8,719 bases of DNA from an uncultured Maribacter sp. GTDB lineage: Bacteria > Bacteroidota > Bacteroidia > Flavobacteriales > Flavobacteriaceae. Positions within the stretch are counted from its first letter, which is position 1, and each line of letters begins with the position of its first letter. Location of the stretch: contig CAJQMW010000527.1 in NCBI GenBank assembly GCA_905479535.1, positions 1-8,719 on the forward strand, read 5' to 3'. The notes under the pieces are model-generated. The model had not been told where the DNA came from and made no database searches. It saw only the letters and a list, made by a program, of their open reading frames with translations. The position numbers and the translations under genes are program-made. Of the stretch, positions 1-6,960 are shown in pieces.

Positions 1-8
1 TCGTTTTT

Positions 9-806
9 TTAAATGATTTCTGATAATACGCTGTTTATTTCTTCTCTTACAAAAGGCTGTGTATCCTCCTGTTCCATTAATTTCCGCATTGGAACAATTG
101 CCTTACTTTCTTGATTCCGTACTAAATTCTCAATTATCGCAATTTGTACACTTGGATTTTTTTCTGTGGACAAGGCTTTTATAAATGCAGAGGTAACAGT
201 ATCCGAACGTGTAAAACGAGACAAAGCATCTACGGCCGTTAACCGTACGTTAGTGTTCGGGTCAATTAGCATACGTTCGGTCAAAGCATTAATAACGGAC
301 CCGTCCGGATTTTCAAATTGGTCGATGAAATTCACACCTTGGATTCGTTTACGGGCGGATTGATTTTCGATTAGGGATAGCATGGCGGTTTGTTTCATGT
401 GCAATGATTCCGTTTCAAGAAGCGCAATATCCTTATTGGATTCCTGCCTCTGCTGATAACTGCCCAACATAAATGCACCGAACAGTAGTGCAATACTGGC
501 GGCAACTTTTAAAAAAGGTCTTATCCATCTGTTTTTGGTCTCCGATGTATTTTGGAAAACCACTTTGTCCTGAGCGCCTTTTTCCTTTTCCAAGGCTTCC
601 AGAAAATTAGCTCTGAGGTTATCCGTAGGCATTTGAACAGGTTCCTCTTCAAATGATCGGAATAAACTTATGAACCTCGAAAGCTCCTCTGCGCAAGCTT
701 CACAACCGCCCAAATGTGAATCAAAGGATGCCTTTTCTTTCGGGCTTAGTTGATTGTCCAAGTAGGCGGGAATCAACGCTATAATATGATTGTTATTTTC
801 CTTCAT
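9..806 (-). CDS. Membrane anti-sigma factor with zinc-finger motif and HEAT-like C-terminal domain
   Basis: This 265-residue protein probably holds the ECF sigma factor encoded just upstream in an inactive state at the inner membrane. Residues 1-50 form a short zf-HC2-like anti-sigma domain with the motif H31-x3-C35-x2-C38 (HLGGCEAC), the zinc-binding signature of ZAS-type anti-sigma factors. Residues 50-95 are a charged linker. One membrane segment lies at about 98-116, preceded by Arg and Lys, which suggests N-in/C-out topology. Residues about 135-265 are helical with HEAT-repeat character (the NTNVRLTAVDAL and NPSVQIAIIENL units fit the pattern) and would lie in the periplasm as a sensor or docking domain. 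The ATG start overlaps the sigma stop codon (ATGA), so translation is probably coupled. The gene is complete. The family role is well established for such pairs; the signal sensed is unknown. Confidence 0.85.
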   Translation of the reverse strand: MKENNNHIIALIPAYLDNQLSPKEKASFDSHLGGCEACAEELSRFISLFRSFEEEPVQMPTDNLRANFLEALEKEKGAQDKVVFQNTSETKNRWIRPFLKVAASIALLFGAFMLGSYQQRQESNKDIALLETESLHMKQTAMLSLIENQSARKRIQGVNFIDQFENPDGSVINALTERMLIDPNTNVRLTAVDALSRFTRSDTVTSAFIKALSTEKNPSVQIAIIENLVRNQESKAIVPMRKLMEQEDTQPFVREEINSVLSEII

Positions 807-1327
807 AAATCTGAAAAGTATATCGTTTTTAATTTCTGAATGGCCCTGTTAATCCTGGTTTTTACGGCTCCCGGGGTGCTTCCAATAATTTCGGCAATCT
901 CATTATATCGTATTTCCTGAAAACGGTTCAGGACAATCAGCTCTCTATCCGATGTATTCAATTTCGCAAGGGCCGTTTGAATTTGGGAATAGGCTTCGTC
1001 GTTATCCTCTTCTTGGACAGTTAATTTGAAAGCCACTGAATTGATATCCTCATGGCGCTCCTTGTTTCTTCTAAAATGGGTATTTAGGCAATTTCTGGCG
1101 ATGGTAAAAAGCCAAGAAACAAAATTGCCACCGTTATAGGAGTTTCTGTACTTCATAAGCTTATAAAAGACTTCCTGCGTTAGATCCTCGCTCAACATTT
1201 TGTCCCGACACATTTTGTATAAGAAGTTAAACACATGAACATGATGTCTTTCAAAGAGAATTTTTAGCATGTCCAAATCTCCCTCTGCAACAGCGGTCAT
1301 TAGTTCCTCGTTGGTTAACTCCTTCAA
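803..1327 (-). CDS. ECF-family RNA polymerase sigma factor
   Basis: This 174-residue protein is a sigma-70 family extracytoplasmic function factor that would direct RNA polymerase to a stress or envelope regulon. Region 2 spans about residues 24-90, with the core-binding and -10 contact segment including EDLTQEVFYKLMKY. Region 4 spans about 117-168 and carries the helix-turn-helix IAEIIGSTPGAVKTRI that reads the -35 element. Only regions 2 and 4 are present, and the length is normal for the family. The start is a TTG at 1325-1327: no in-frame ATG lies upstream before the TGA at 1364-1366. The next ATG (1298-1300) would remove the KELTNEEL segment, which resembles the usual N-terminus of flavobacterial ECF factors. 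The TTG choice is likely but not certain. The downstream anti-sigma gene overlaps it by 4 bases. Confidence 0.92.
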   Translation of the reverse strand: MKELTNEELMTAVAEGDLDMLKILFERHHVHVFNFLYKMCRDKMLSEDLTQEVFYKLMKYRNSYNGGNFVSWLFTIARNCLNTHFRRNKERHEDINSVAFKLTVQEEDNDEAYSQIQTALAKLNTSDRELIVLNRFQEIRYNEIAEIIGSTPGAVKTRINRAIQKLKTIYFSDL

Positions 1328-1356
1328 AAGGATGTGCTTTAGTTCGTGTTCAATAG

Positions 1357-1386
1357 TATATAGTCAGGAATTTACAAAAGGTTACA
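1357..1386 (-). promoter_or_regulatory. Candidate ECF-type promoter of the sigma/anti-sigma operon
   Basis: Reading the minus strand, TGTAACC (1380-1386) is followed after 13 bases by TGACTATATA (1357-1366), about 30 bases before the TTG start. An AAC-containing -35 box and this spacing are typical of ECF-dependent promoters, which would make the operon autoregulated. No good TAnnTTTG housekeeping box is seen here; the nearest, TACTATTG, has one mismatch and only 16 bases to a TTTG. The call is tentative. Confidence 0.35.
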
Positions 1387-1400
1387 CCATTGCATAAAAA

Positions 1401-1532
1401 AGAGGCTGTCTAAAAAGTATAATTTCAATTTTCTGTCCCATCGAGCGGAGTCGAGATGTCAAGAACCATGGGGTTTTAAAGTTCTCGACTCCGCTCGAAA
1501 TGACAGTAGGAAAGATTTTTTAGATAGCCCCT
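1401..1532. repeat. Nested inverted-repeat element (MITE-like or REP-like)
   Basis: Two nested palindromes fill this 132-base stretch. The outer arms, AGAGGCTGTCTAAAAA (1401-1416) and TTTTTAGATAGCCCCT (1517-1532), match as inverted repeats at 14 of 16 positions. The inner arms, CGAGCGGAGTCGAGA (1442-1456) and TCTCGACTCCGCTCG (1483-1497), match at 15 of 15, and the pairing extends outward through CTGTC/GACAG. The RNA would fold into a long hairpin with a 26-base loop. There is no reading frame of note inside. The inner core resembles intergenic repeats widespread in Flavobacteriaceae, and the outer ends resemble insertion sequence ends. I see no clear target site duplication. It lies 3' of the 511-residue protein gene and just upstream of the sigma promoter, so it may also act as a transcription stop. 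Confidence 0.8.
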
Positions 1533-1560
1533 ACATTTTATAATTGAATATTAGGAAAGC

Positions 1561-3096
1561 TTATTTTTCCGCCTGTACTTCCGAGGTGAACTCTTTAATG
1601 GCCGTATTGGGTTCCATGATGGTATATCCCTTCCAAAAATCCGCGTTGTAGTTGGGCATATATTGCGGGAGTACATCGTTATCTTCGGAAAGACTTTCAA
1701 ATTGGGCCTCGTTTATAGGTGTAGTCTTAAAAACTACGACTTCATATCTGTTGATACCGCTAAAGGCTGCGTCAATTTTTAGGTGTAGTTCGTTCTGTTT
1801 TCTCCTTCCTCTAACATTCTTATTTTTCTCTATAATGCGTACCGGTCTCTTGAATCCTACTTTATTTCCCTTTATGATTTCATAGTATTTTAATTCGTAG
1901 AGACCGTCATCACCTTTCCCGAACAATATGCTTCCCTTGGCCAAATACTCGTTTAATGAAACGCCTAATAGTTTAAACTTGCGAAGCGGAGCAACATTTT
2001 CAAATTCCATTTTTACAAGGGCAAAGTCATCTGAATTAATGTATAATTTTCCTTTGAACTCCTCCGAACGCTTTGGGCTGAAGCTTATAACGTATAGGGC
2101 TTTGTCCCCTATGTAGGTAAAATCTTCCAAGGTTAGGTCATAACGTCCGGGTCGGCGCAATACATTATAATCCGTATCCTTGAAAATGGGAAGGTTGGAA
2201 TATAGGTTGCCCAAGGTCCTACGCTTGTAGTTGGCAAAGAATTCTTTTTGATTTTCTTTCTCCTTTTTCTTTTCTTCCAGCTGCTTGTGCAAAGCATTTA
2301 CATCGGTAGAATCTATATCCGCTTCAAAGAGGTCGTCGGCATCTACCTTTGTGCCGAAAAGTCCGGACTTCACCTTAAAATAAGAATCGGTCTTTACATT
2401 TTTTTTAATGATTTCGTTGAACCGTTCTTCCAAATTTTCCAAATCCAGACGCTTGCTTTTATCGTAAAGTTCTGATGCTTTAATTAGGCTCAGCTTTTGC
2501 TCATCGTCATCTTCGTTGCCGTACAGGTCTCCCAAACTTTCAGTATAATACGTATCATTTTTGGGAACCGTGCGCAAGACACTGTCCAGAAATGATTTGT
2601 TGAACGCATCTATCGTCGATTCTTTTATGGAATAATTGGTCTTCTCAATAGTATTTTGGTAAGACTCCCTAAGAAACAAACGTTTTTTGGTATACCCATA
2701 TTGGTAGTTCTTTTCGAGATTTTCTTCGACCAGGCCTATAATTTCCCTTGGGGTATAGTTCTTGTTCGAAACGATGACCTCTTTTAACTCAATTGCCTTT
2801 GGACTTAAGTAGATTACTTTTCCGTCAAACTGATTCAAGGTTTTTCCAATAGACTCATAACCTATACAGGAGACTTTAAGGGAATCACTTTCAGTGATAT
2901 CAGTATTTAATTGAAAGGAAAACCTACCTTCCTCATTGGTGATAACACCTCGGTTGTCCAATAAAACCGTCACATAAGGAATTGGTTTTTGAGTTGTCGA
3001 GTCCAGCACTACGGAGCTAAGTGTTTGTGCTTGTAATAGATTAAAGAGGGGAAAGGTAAGAAGTAAACAAAATAATGAAGTAAAGTTGATTTTCAT
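1561..3096 (-). CDS. Exported protein with carboxypeptidase-regulatory-like domain, function unknown
   Basis: This 511-residue protein begins with a clear signal peptide (MKIN, then a hydrophobic stretch to about residue 22, probable cut after LQA at 23). Residues about 25-110 form a carboxypeptidase D regulatory-like beta-sandwich, shown by the pattern of KPIPYVTVLL, GVITNEEGRFSF and VSCIGYES. This is the domain often found at the N-terminus of TonB-dependent receptors in Bacteroidota. No plug or barrel follows. The rest is a charged helical middle (about 115-290, including EEKKKEKENQKEF) and a beta-rich C-terminal half (about 320-460, such as GKLYINSDDFALVKMEF) that recalls the soluble part of DUF5686-like proteins. 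Probable location is the periplasm or outer membrane. The ATG at 3096 is chosen over a TTG at 3117 because the signal peptide starts there. It stands alone, with its own spacing on both sides. Confidence 0.8.
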   Translation of the reverse strand: MKINFTSLFCLLLTFPLFNLLQAQTLSSVVLDSTTQKPIPYVTVLLDNRGVITNEEGRFSFQLNTDITESDSLKVSCIGYESIGKTLNQFDGKVIYLSPKAIELKEVIVSNKNYTPREIIGLVEENLEKNYQYGYTKKRLFLRESYQNTIEKTNYSIKESTIDAFNKSFLDSVLRTVPKNDTYYTESLGDLYGNEDDDEQKLSLIKASELYDKSKRLDLENLEERFNEIIKKNVKTDSYFKVKSGLFGTKVDADDLFEADIDSTDVNALHKQLEEKKKEKENQKEFFANYKRRTLGNLYSNLPIFKDTDYNVLRRPGRYDLTLEDFTYIGDKALYVISFSPKRSEEFKGKLYINSDDFALVKMEFENVAPLRKFKLLGVSLNEYLAKGSILFGKGDDGLYELKYYEIIKGNKVGFKRPVRIIEKNKNVRGRRKQNELHLKIDAAFSGINRYEVVVFKTTPINEAQFESLSEDNDVLPQYMPNYNADFWKGYTIMEPNTAIKEFTSEVQAEK

Positions 3097-3286
3097 AAAA
3101 CTGGGTTGACGACACAAACTAAAGTATACCTGTTATCAAAACCATAGGCTTTTTGATTTCATTAGGACGTATTTATTATTTCTTTAACGCCCTATAAGTA
3201 AAACTCCAAGGGATAGACGCCTTTGCTTATGAATTTGTCACAGCATCTAATTTGAATCCGAATCTTTTAATTCATCTGGATTGTTT

Positions 3287-3436
3287 CTAATGACAACCAC
3301 AGTCATGTTGTCCGCAGGCCTTGGTATGGGACTTTTTAGAAGCGAACAATGATTTTGGAAGAAAGAACTTTTTAACGATATAACCAATGGAAAGTATCAA
3401 TGTAATGTAAACCAGGGTATGTTGTAAAATATCCAT
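3287..3436 (-). CDS. FeoB-associated Cys-rich membrane mini-protein
   Basis: This 49-codon gene starts only 3 bases after the feoB stop codon. The product begins MDILQHTLVY, has one membrane segment at about residues 6-21, then a basic stretch (KK, KSLFASKKS), and ends in the Cys/His-rich tail ACGQHDCGCH with Cys41, Cys46 and Cys48. One helix followed by a short Cys-rich tail is the signature of the FeoB-associated Cys-rich protein family found after feoB in many Bacteroidota and Firmicutes. The role is not settled; it may bind iron at the cytoplasmic mouth of the permease or assist FeoB assembly, taking the place of FeoC, which is absent here. ATG start, TAG stop. Co-transcription with feoAB is very likely given the spacing. 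Confidence 0.87.
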   Translation of the reverse strand: MDILQHTLVYITLILSIGYIVKKFFLPKSLFASKKSHTKACGQHDCGCH

Positions 3437-3439
3437 ATT

Positions 3440-5677
3440 TTATTTCAAGATTTGATATGCTATTAAAGCAACAATATAAGCAAAAAGACTCATGAAAACC
3501 AATTGTCCTGCGGGCCATTTCCAAGAATTTGTTTCGCGTTTTACTACGGCCAGGGTACTCATGCATTGCATGGCAAAGGCGTAGAACAGCAACAGCGATA
3601 TTCCAGATGCCAGATTGAACAAGGGTTTGCCATTAGTGGGATTTACCTCTGCCGCCATCCGGTATTTTATCGTTTCTTCCTCATCGTTCCCAACGCTATA
3701 AATCGTAGCCAGGGTTCCTACAAAGACCTCCCTGGCGGCAAAGGAGGTCAGTACGGCAATCCCTATTTTCCAATCGTAACCTAACGGCCGTACAATAGGT
3801 TCAATTGCCTTGCCCATGTAGCCCATATAGGAATGTTCCAATTTGTAGCTGGATATTTCTTGGCTAAGGGCCCGTGCCTCTAATTCTCTGGTTTTTGCCG
3901 CCAAGGAATCTTGTAGTGTGGCCGAATTCAAGGTATTGGATCGTTCCACGCCATTCCCGTTTACATTTTTTTTAAACTCTTCAAGTTTACTATCTATATA
4001 AGCCTCACTATATGGGCTGAAACCATTTTTTTGAACCCTTTCCGTAATGATTTTCTCCGCGTTTTTGAAGTCGTCAGAAAATCCGTTGGAGCCCAAAAAC
4101 CAAAGGATTATCGCAATGGCCAGTATAATTTTACCCGCGCCAAATACAAAACTTTTGGTCTTTTCCAAAACCGTGTACCCCACATTTTTTAACAGTGGAA
4201 GTTTGTAGTTGGGCATCTCCACTACAAAAAAAGACCTGCTTTGTATCTTGAGTATTTTATTCAAAACCACAGCGGATAAGATGGCGGCGCCAAAACCTAA
4301 TAAATACAACAACATTAAGGTCAAAGCTTTGTAGCTTAACCCAATAAACCGACCTTCCGGAATAACCAAAGCAATAATAATGATGTAAATAGGAAGCCTC
4401 GCGGAACAGGTGGTAAAGGGTGTTACCAGGATAGTGATCAGGCGCTCTTTCCAACTCTCAATGGTCCGGGTTGCCATAATTGCGGGAATGGCGCAGGCCG
4501 TTCCAGAAATTAGGGGCACGACACTTTTGCCACTTAGGCCAAAAGGGCGCATAACCCGGTCCATTAAAAAGACCACCCTGCTCATATAGCCCGTTTCTTC
4601 CAATAGGGATATAAAAAGAAAAAGAAAGGCAATCTGGGGAATGAACATGGCAATACCCCCAATTCCCGGAAGAATACCTTCCGCTATGAGATTAGTGAAT
4701 ACTCCAGAAGGTAGATACGCTTTTACCCAGCCGCTTGCCGACGCAAAAAATGTCTCAATAAGGTCTTGGGGGTAGCCACTCCAACTGTATAGGGTTTGGA
4801 AGATGGTCAGCAGGATTACAAAGAATATTATATACCCGAAAACCTTGTGTGTGAGTATTTTATCGAGACTTGCACGGAAGCCCCTTGCTGCGTTCGCATC
4901 TACTTTATAGGTTTCCTTTAAAATTCCGTTTATGAACTGATACCTGAGAATAGTCTCTTTTTGCTGTAACCGTTTAAGTTCGGATTTGGATTTAGTGGTA
5001 AAGGAAGAGGTATCCTTTATCAGTTTTTTCTCAATAGGCATGAAGTTTACGTCCTGGGTGATGACCAGCCAGAGTTTATAGAGGTCTTCTTTTGGAAAAG
5101 TAGCACGAAGAAGTTCAAAATATTCGGGATCAATCACCGTGGTGTCCACATTCGGGACCTTTGAGAGGCTTTTAAAATCGCCAATAAGTTCCTTTAACCT
5201 ATCTATGCCTGTGCCTTTTCTGGTGCTGACCAAAGCCACCTTGGCATTCAGTTTTTCTTCTAACAACGCTATATCTACACTTATTCCTTTTCTGGACATT
5301 CTATCTGCCATATTAATGACCAGAATTGCCGGAATTTTTAAATCCTTTATTTGCGTAAATAGGAGTAAGTTTCTTTTAAGGTTTTCTACATCGGAAACTA
5401 CCAAAGCAACATCGGGGTGGTCCTTGGCATTCTTGTTCAGAAGAAGTTCTACAGCAACGCTTTCATCTAGGGAGGTAGTGTTTAGACTGTAAGTGCCGGG
5501 AAGGTCTAGAATATGCGCCTTAACTCCTCTGGCGAGTTTACAAATACCCTCTTTTTTTTCGACGGTGATGCCCGGATAGTTCCCAACCTTTTGATTAAGA
5601 CCTGTAAGCTGGTTAAAAACCGAAGTTTTACCGGTATTGGGATTTCCAATGAGCGCAACCTTTATCTCCTTGCTCAT
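3440..5677 (-). CDS. feoB: Ferrous iron transport protein B (GTP-gated Fe2+ permease)
   Basis: FeoB imports Fe2+ across the inner membrane using a cytoplasmic G domain. In this 745-residue protein the G motifs are all visible: G1 GNPNTGKT (11-18), G2 Thr38 in PGITVE, G3 DLPG (58-61), G4 NMAD (122-125) and G5 STRKGTG (151-157). The helical GDI-like region follows to about 265. The membrane part (about 275-745) contains the first Gate domain with the conserved Cys395 in SGTACAIPAIMATRT, then TPFTTCSARLP with Cys424, and the second Gate with LTSFAAREVFVGT (643-655) and the QCMSTLAVVKRET segment (704-716). A charged insert at about 532-615 lies between the two gates and is longer than in E. coli FeoB. 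The start overlaps the feoA stop by 4 bases. The gene is intact and all key residues are present. Confidence 0.98.
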   Translation of the reverse strand: MSKEIKVALIGNPNTGKTSVFNQLTGLNQKVGNYPGITVEKKEGICKLARGVKAHILDLPGTYSLNTTSLDESVAVELLLNKNAKDHPDVALVVSDVENLKRNLLLFTQIKDLKIPAILVINMADRMSRKGISVDIALLEEKLNAKVALVSTRKGTGIDRLKELIGDFKSLSKVPNVDTTVIDPEYFELLRATFPKEDLYKLWLVITQDVNFMPIEKKLIKDTSSFTTKSKSELKRLQQKETILRYQFINGILKETYKVDANAARGFRASLDKILTHKVFGYIIFFVILLTIFQTLYSWSGYPQDLIETFFASASGWVKAYLPSGVFTNLIAEGILPGIGGIAMFIPQIAFLFLFISLLEETGYMSRVVFLMDRVMRPFGLSGKSVVPLISGTACAIPAIMATRTIESWKERLITILVTPFTTCSARLPIYIIIIALVIPEGRFIGLSYKALTLMLLYLLGFGAAILSAVVLNKILKIQSRSFFVVEMPNYKLPLLKNVGYTVLEKTKSFVFGAGKIILAIAIILWFLGSNGFSDDFKNAEKIITERVQKNGFSPYSEAYIDSKLEEFKKNVNGNGVERSNTLNSATLQDSLAAKTRELEARALSQEISSYKLEHSYMGYMGKAIEPIVRPLGYDWKIGIAVLTSFAAREVFVGTLATIYSVGNDEEETIKYRMAAEVNPTNGKPLFNLASGISLLLFYAFAMQCMSTLAVVKRETNSWKWPAGQLVFMSLFAYIVALIAYQILK

Positions 5678-5919
5678 AGTTCGGTAGCCTCATCAACGAT
5701 ATCCAGTGCAATGAGTAATGCCATCTTACGACGGATGGCAATATGGGACCCGTTTACATTGATATAAATTGGATCTTTCAAGGGAGCCACCTGCACCATC
5801 TCGACTTCATTCCCCGGTAAACAGCCCAATTCCAGTAACTTTATGGGAATGATATCACCAGAAAACTCCTTGATAATTCCTTTCTGTCCACGACGCAAAT
5901 GAGCAACTGTAATCTCCAA
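5674..5919 (-). CDS. feoA: Ferrous iron transport protein A
   Basis: FeoA is a small cytoplasmic SH3-like partner needed for Fe2+ uptake through FeoB. The 81-residue product has the family pattern: LRRGQKGIIKEF, then KLLELGCLPGNEVEMVQVAPLKDP in its middle, with the LGCLPG turn, and HIAIRRKMALLI near the end. Length is normal. The start is a TTG at 5917-5919, because an in-frame TAA stop lies at 5923-5925, only one codon upstream, and no ATG exists near the expected N-terminus (LEITVAHL). It is first in the feoA-feoB-Cys-rich operon and overlaps feoB by 4 bases (ATGA). A promoter-like TAnnTTTG box lies about 30 bases upstream. Confidence 0.96.
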   Translation of the reverse strand: MEITVAHLRRGQKGIIKEFSGDIIPIKLLELGCLPGNEVEMVQVAPLKDPIYINVNGSHIAIRRKMALLIALDIVDEATEL

Positions 5920-5948
5920 TTTTTATTTAGATTGATTATAAGTAAGGA

Positions 5949-5956
5949 CAAAAGTA
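5949..5956 (-). promoter_or_regulatory. -7 box of the feo operon promoter
   Basis: The minus strand reads TACTTTTG, a full match to the Bacteroidota -7 form TAnnTTTG. It would place the transcript start near 5942, leaving a leader of about 23 bases before the TTG of feoA. The -33 TTTG partner is not well conserved at the expected distance, which fits a promoter needing an activator or simply a weak one. I see no convincing Fur or DtxR box nearby; the AT-rich stretch at 5921-5942 is only weakly symmetrical. Confidence 0.6.
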
Positions 5957-6273
5957 AGGGAAAATTATTGAATACATTTGGTAAATAAGGAAAAAGTAAA
6001 TACTCTCAAGTTATTGTGAAAATAATGCAGTATGCCGTAGCAGTTGGCAGTAAAAATTTAACTCTTCGGTTTATTGAGCGTGTCATTCTGAGCACCCATT
6101 TTGCGAAGTCTTTTGTGTAGTGTAGCGTAGAAAACGTTTGAAATGTATAGACCTCTAGACTGTGCTCATAGCAAAAGCATAAACTGCTTACTGTTAGATG
6201 GTGTCTAGTTGTTGGTTCAGTACTTCCCTTAGCCCTTAGCCCTTAGCCCTGCCCGCTACTTATTTCAAATCGC
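5957..6273. other. Gene-free stretch with decayed repeats between feoA and the SCO gene
   Basis: No open reading frame in this stretch looks coding. At 6081-6093 the plus strand reads TGTCATTCTGAGC, a typical opening of flavobacterial intergenic repeats, followed by GCGAAG at 6103-6108; a 7-base inverted pair, TGAGCAC (6089-6095) and GTGCTCA (6162-6168), brackets the area. It looks like a degenerate repeat copy related in style to the core of the intact element at 1401-1532. The CCCTTAG tandem repeat is listed separately. No clear intrinsic terminator for the SCO gene is seen. Confidence 0.5.
6226..6250. repeat. Telomere-like heptamer tandem repeat (CCCTTAG, 3.6 copies)
   Basis: Three exact copies of CCCTTAG (6226-6232, 6233-6239, 6240-6246) are followed by a partial CCCT. 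It lies 24-48 bases past the stop codon of the SCO gene, so it would be in that gene's 3' untranslated region, read there as CTAAGGG. Such short tandem repeats arise by slippage; no function is known to me. Confidence 0.85.
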
Positions 6274-6948
6274 CTACTCCACGTAAGTAGCCTTCAAGAT
6301 TTCAAGGTCCTCCATCAATTTTTCTATGTCCTCCGTTTTAGTGCCGTCGTAAAAGCCTCTTATTCGGCGCTCCTTATCCACCAAAATAAAATTCTCCGTA
6401 TGTATCATGTCAAAAGGACCCCCGTCCCCATCAGTTTTTACGGCTAGGTATGATTTTCTGGCGAGTTCGTAAATATCCTTTTTATCGCCGGTAACCAAAT
6501 TCCATTTCTTGTCGTCAACGCCCTTCTCCAATGCATATTTTTTAAGCTGTTCTACAGAATCTATTTCCGGGGTAACCGAGTGGGACAACAAAAGGACTTC
6601 TTGATCGTCATGGATTTCATTCTGGATAACGGCCATGTTTTTGGTCATGAGTGGGCAGATGGTAGGGCAGGTGGTAAAAAAGAAATCCGCAATATAAATA
6701 CGGTCCTCATAATCTTCTTGAGTAACCGCTTCACCATTTTGATTCGTTAATGAAAAATCGGCAATCGTGTGGTATTTACGAACATGTTGAATTTCTTCGG
6801 GAACCAGCTCCGAATTGACCATGGCCGGAGAGTACACCGGAAGGGTTTTTTGTGGTTTAAGGGCGTTGTAGAACAAGTAAATAATTACGACGGACAGTCC
6901 CAAAAGCACCAGTCCAAAAAACTTGTATTTACCAAAAAAAGAGCGCAT
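6274..6948 (-). CDS. SCO1/SenC-family copper chaperone
   Basis: SCO proteins are membrane-anchored thioredoxin-fold proteins that deliver copper to, or reduce, the CuA site of cytochrome c oxidase. This 224-residue protein has an N-terminal membrane anchor (about residues 10-29) and a periplasmic thioredoxin-like domain (about 60-220). The copper-binding CxxxC is Cys94-Cys98 in TTCPTICPLM, and the distal ligand is His183 in IHTENFILVD. The domain opens with DFSLTNQNGEAV, as usual in the family. The ATG at 6946-6948 is preferred over a TTG one codon upstream. No oxidase genes lie in the window, so its partner enzyme is elsewhere. It is divergent from rseP, with a strong promoter-like element starting 13 bases upstream. 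Confidence 0.95.
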   Translation of the reverse strand: MRSFFGKYKFFGLVLLGLSVVIIYLFYNALKPQKTLPVYSPAMVNSELVPEEIQHVRKYHTIADFSLTNQNGEAVTQEDYEDRIYIADFFFTTCPTICPLMTKNMAVIQNEIHDDQEVLLLSHSVTPEIDSVEQLKKYALEKGVDDKKWNLVTGDKKDIYELARKSYLAVKTDGDGGPFDMIHTENFILVDKERRIRGFYDGTKTEDIEKLMEDLEILKATYVE

Positions 6949-6960
6949 CAATTTTTTCTA

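Noticed and set aside
3097..3180. Promoter for the 511-residue protein gene (TACTTTAG and TTAGTTTG boxes with an upstream TTTG)
   Set aside because: Each box has a mismatch and the spacings of 10 and 14 bases are too short for the -33/-7 form.
3200..3286. Intrinsic terminator after the feo operon
   Set aside because: Only a weak 5-base AATCC/GGATT pairing and no T run on the transcribed strand.
3247..3306. Minus-strand +1 frame overlapping the Cys-rich gene, reading MTVVVIRNNPDELK, preceded by PADN; recalls the DNMTVVV end of PP2C phosphatases
   Set aside because: Only 19 codons, the upstream frame shows no phosphatase features, and the overlapping frame has a clear family match. Treated as chance.
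3503..3784. Plus-strand open frame inside feoB
   Set aside because: Shadow of the feoB coding sequence with unlikely composition and no independent signals.
5921..5942. Fur or DtxR-type operator in the feoA leader
   Set aside because: Only the outer four bases on each side are symmetrical; AT-rich sequence explains this.
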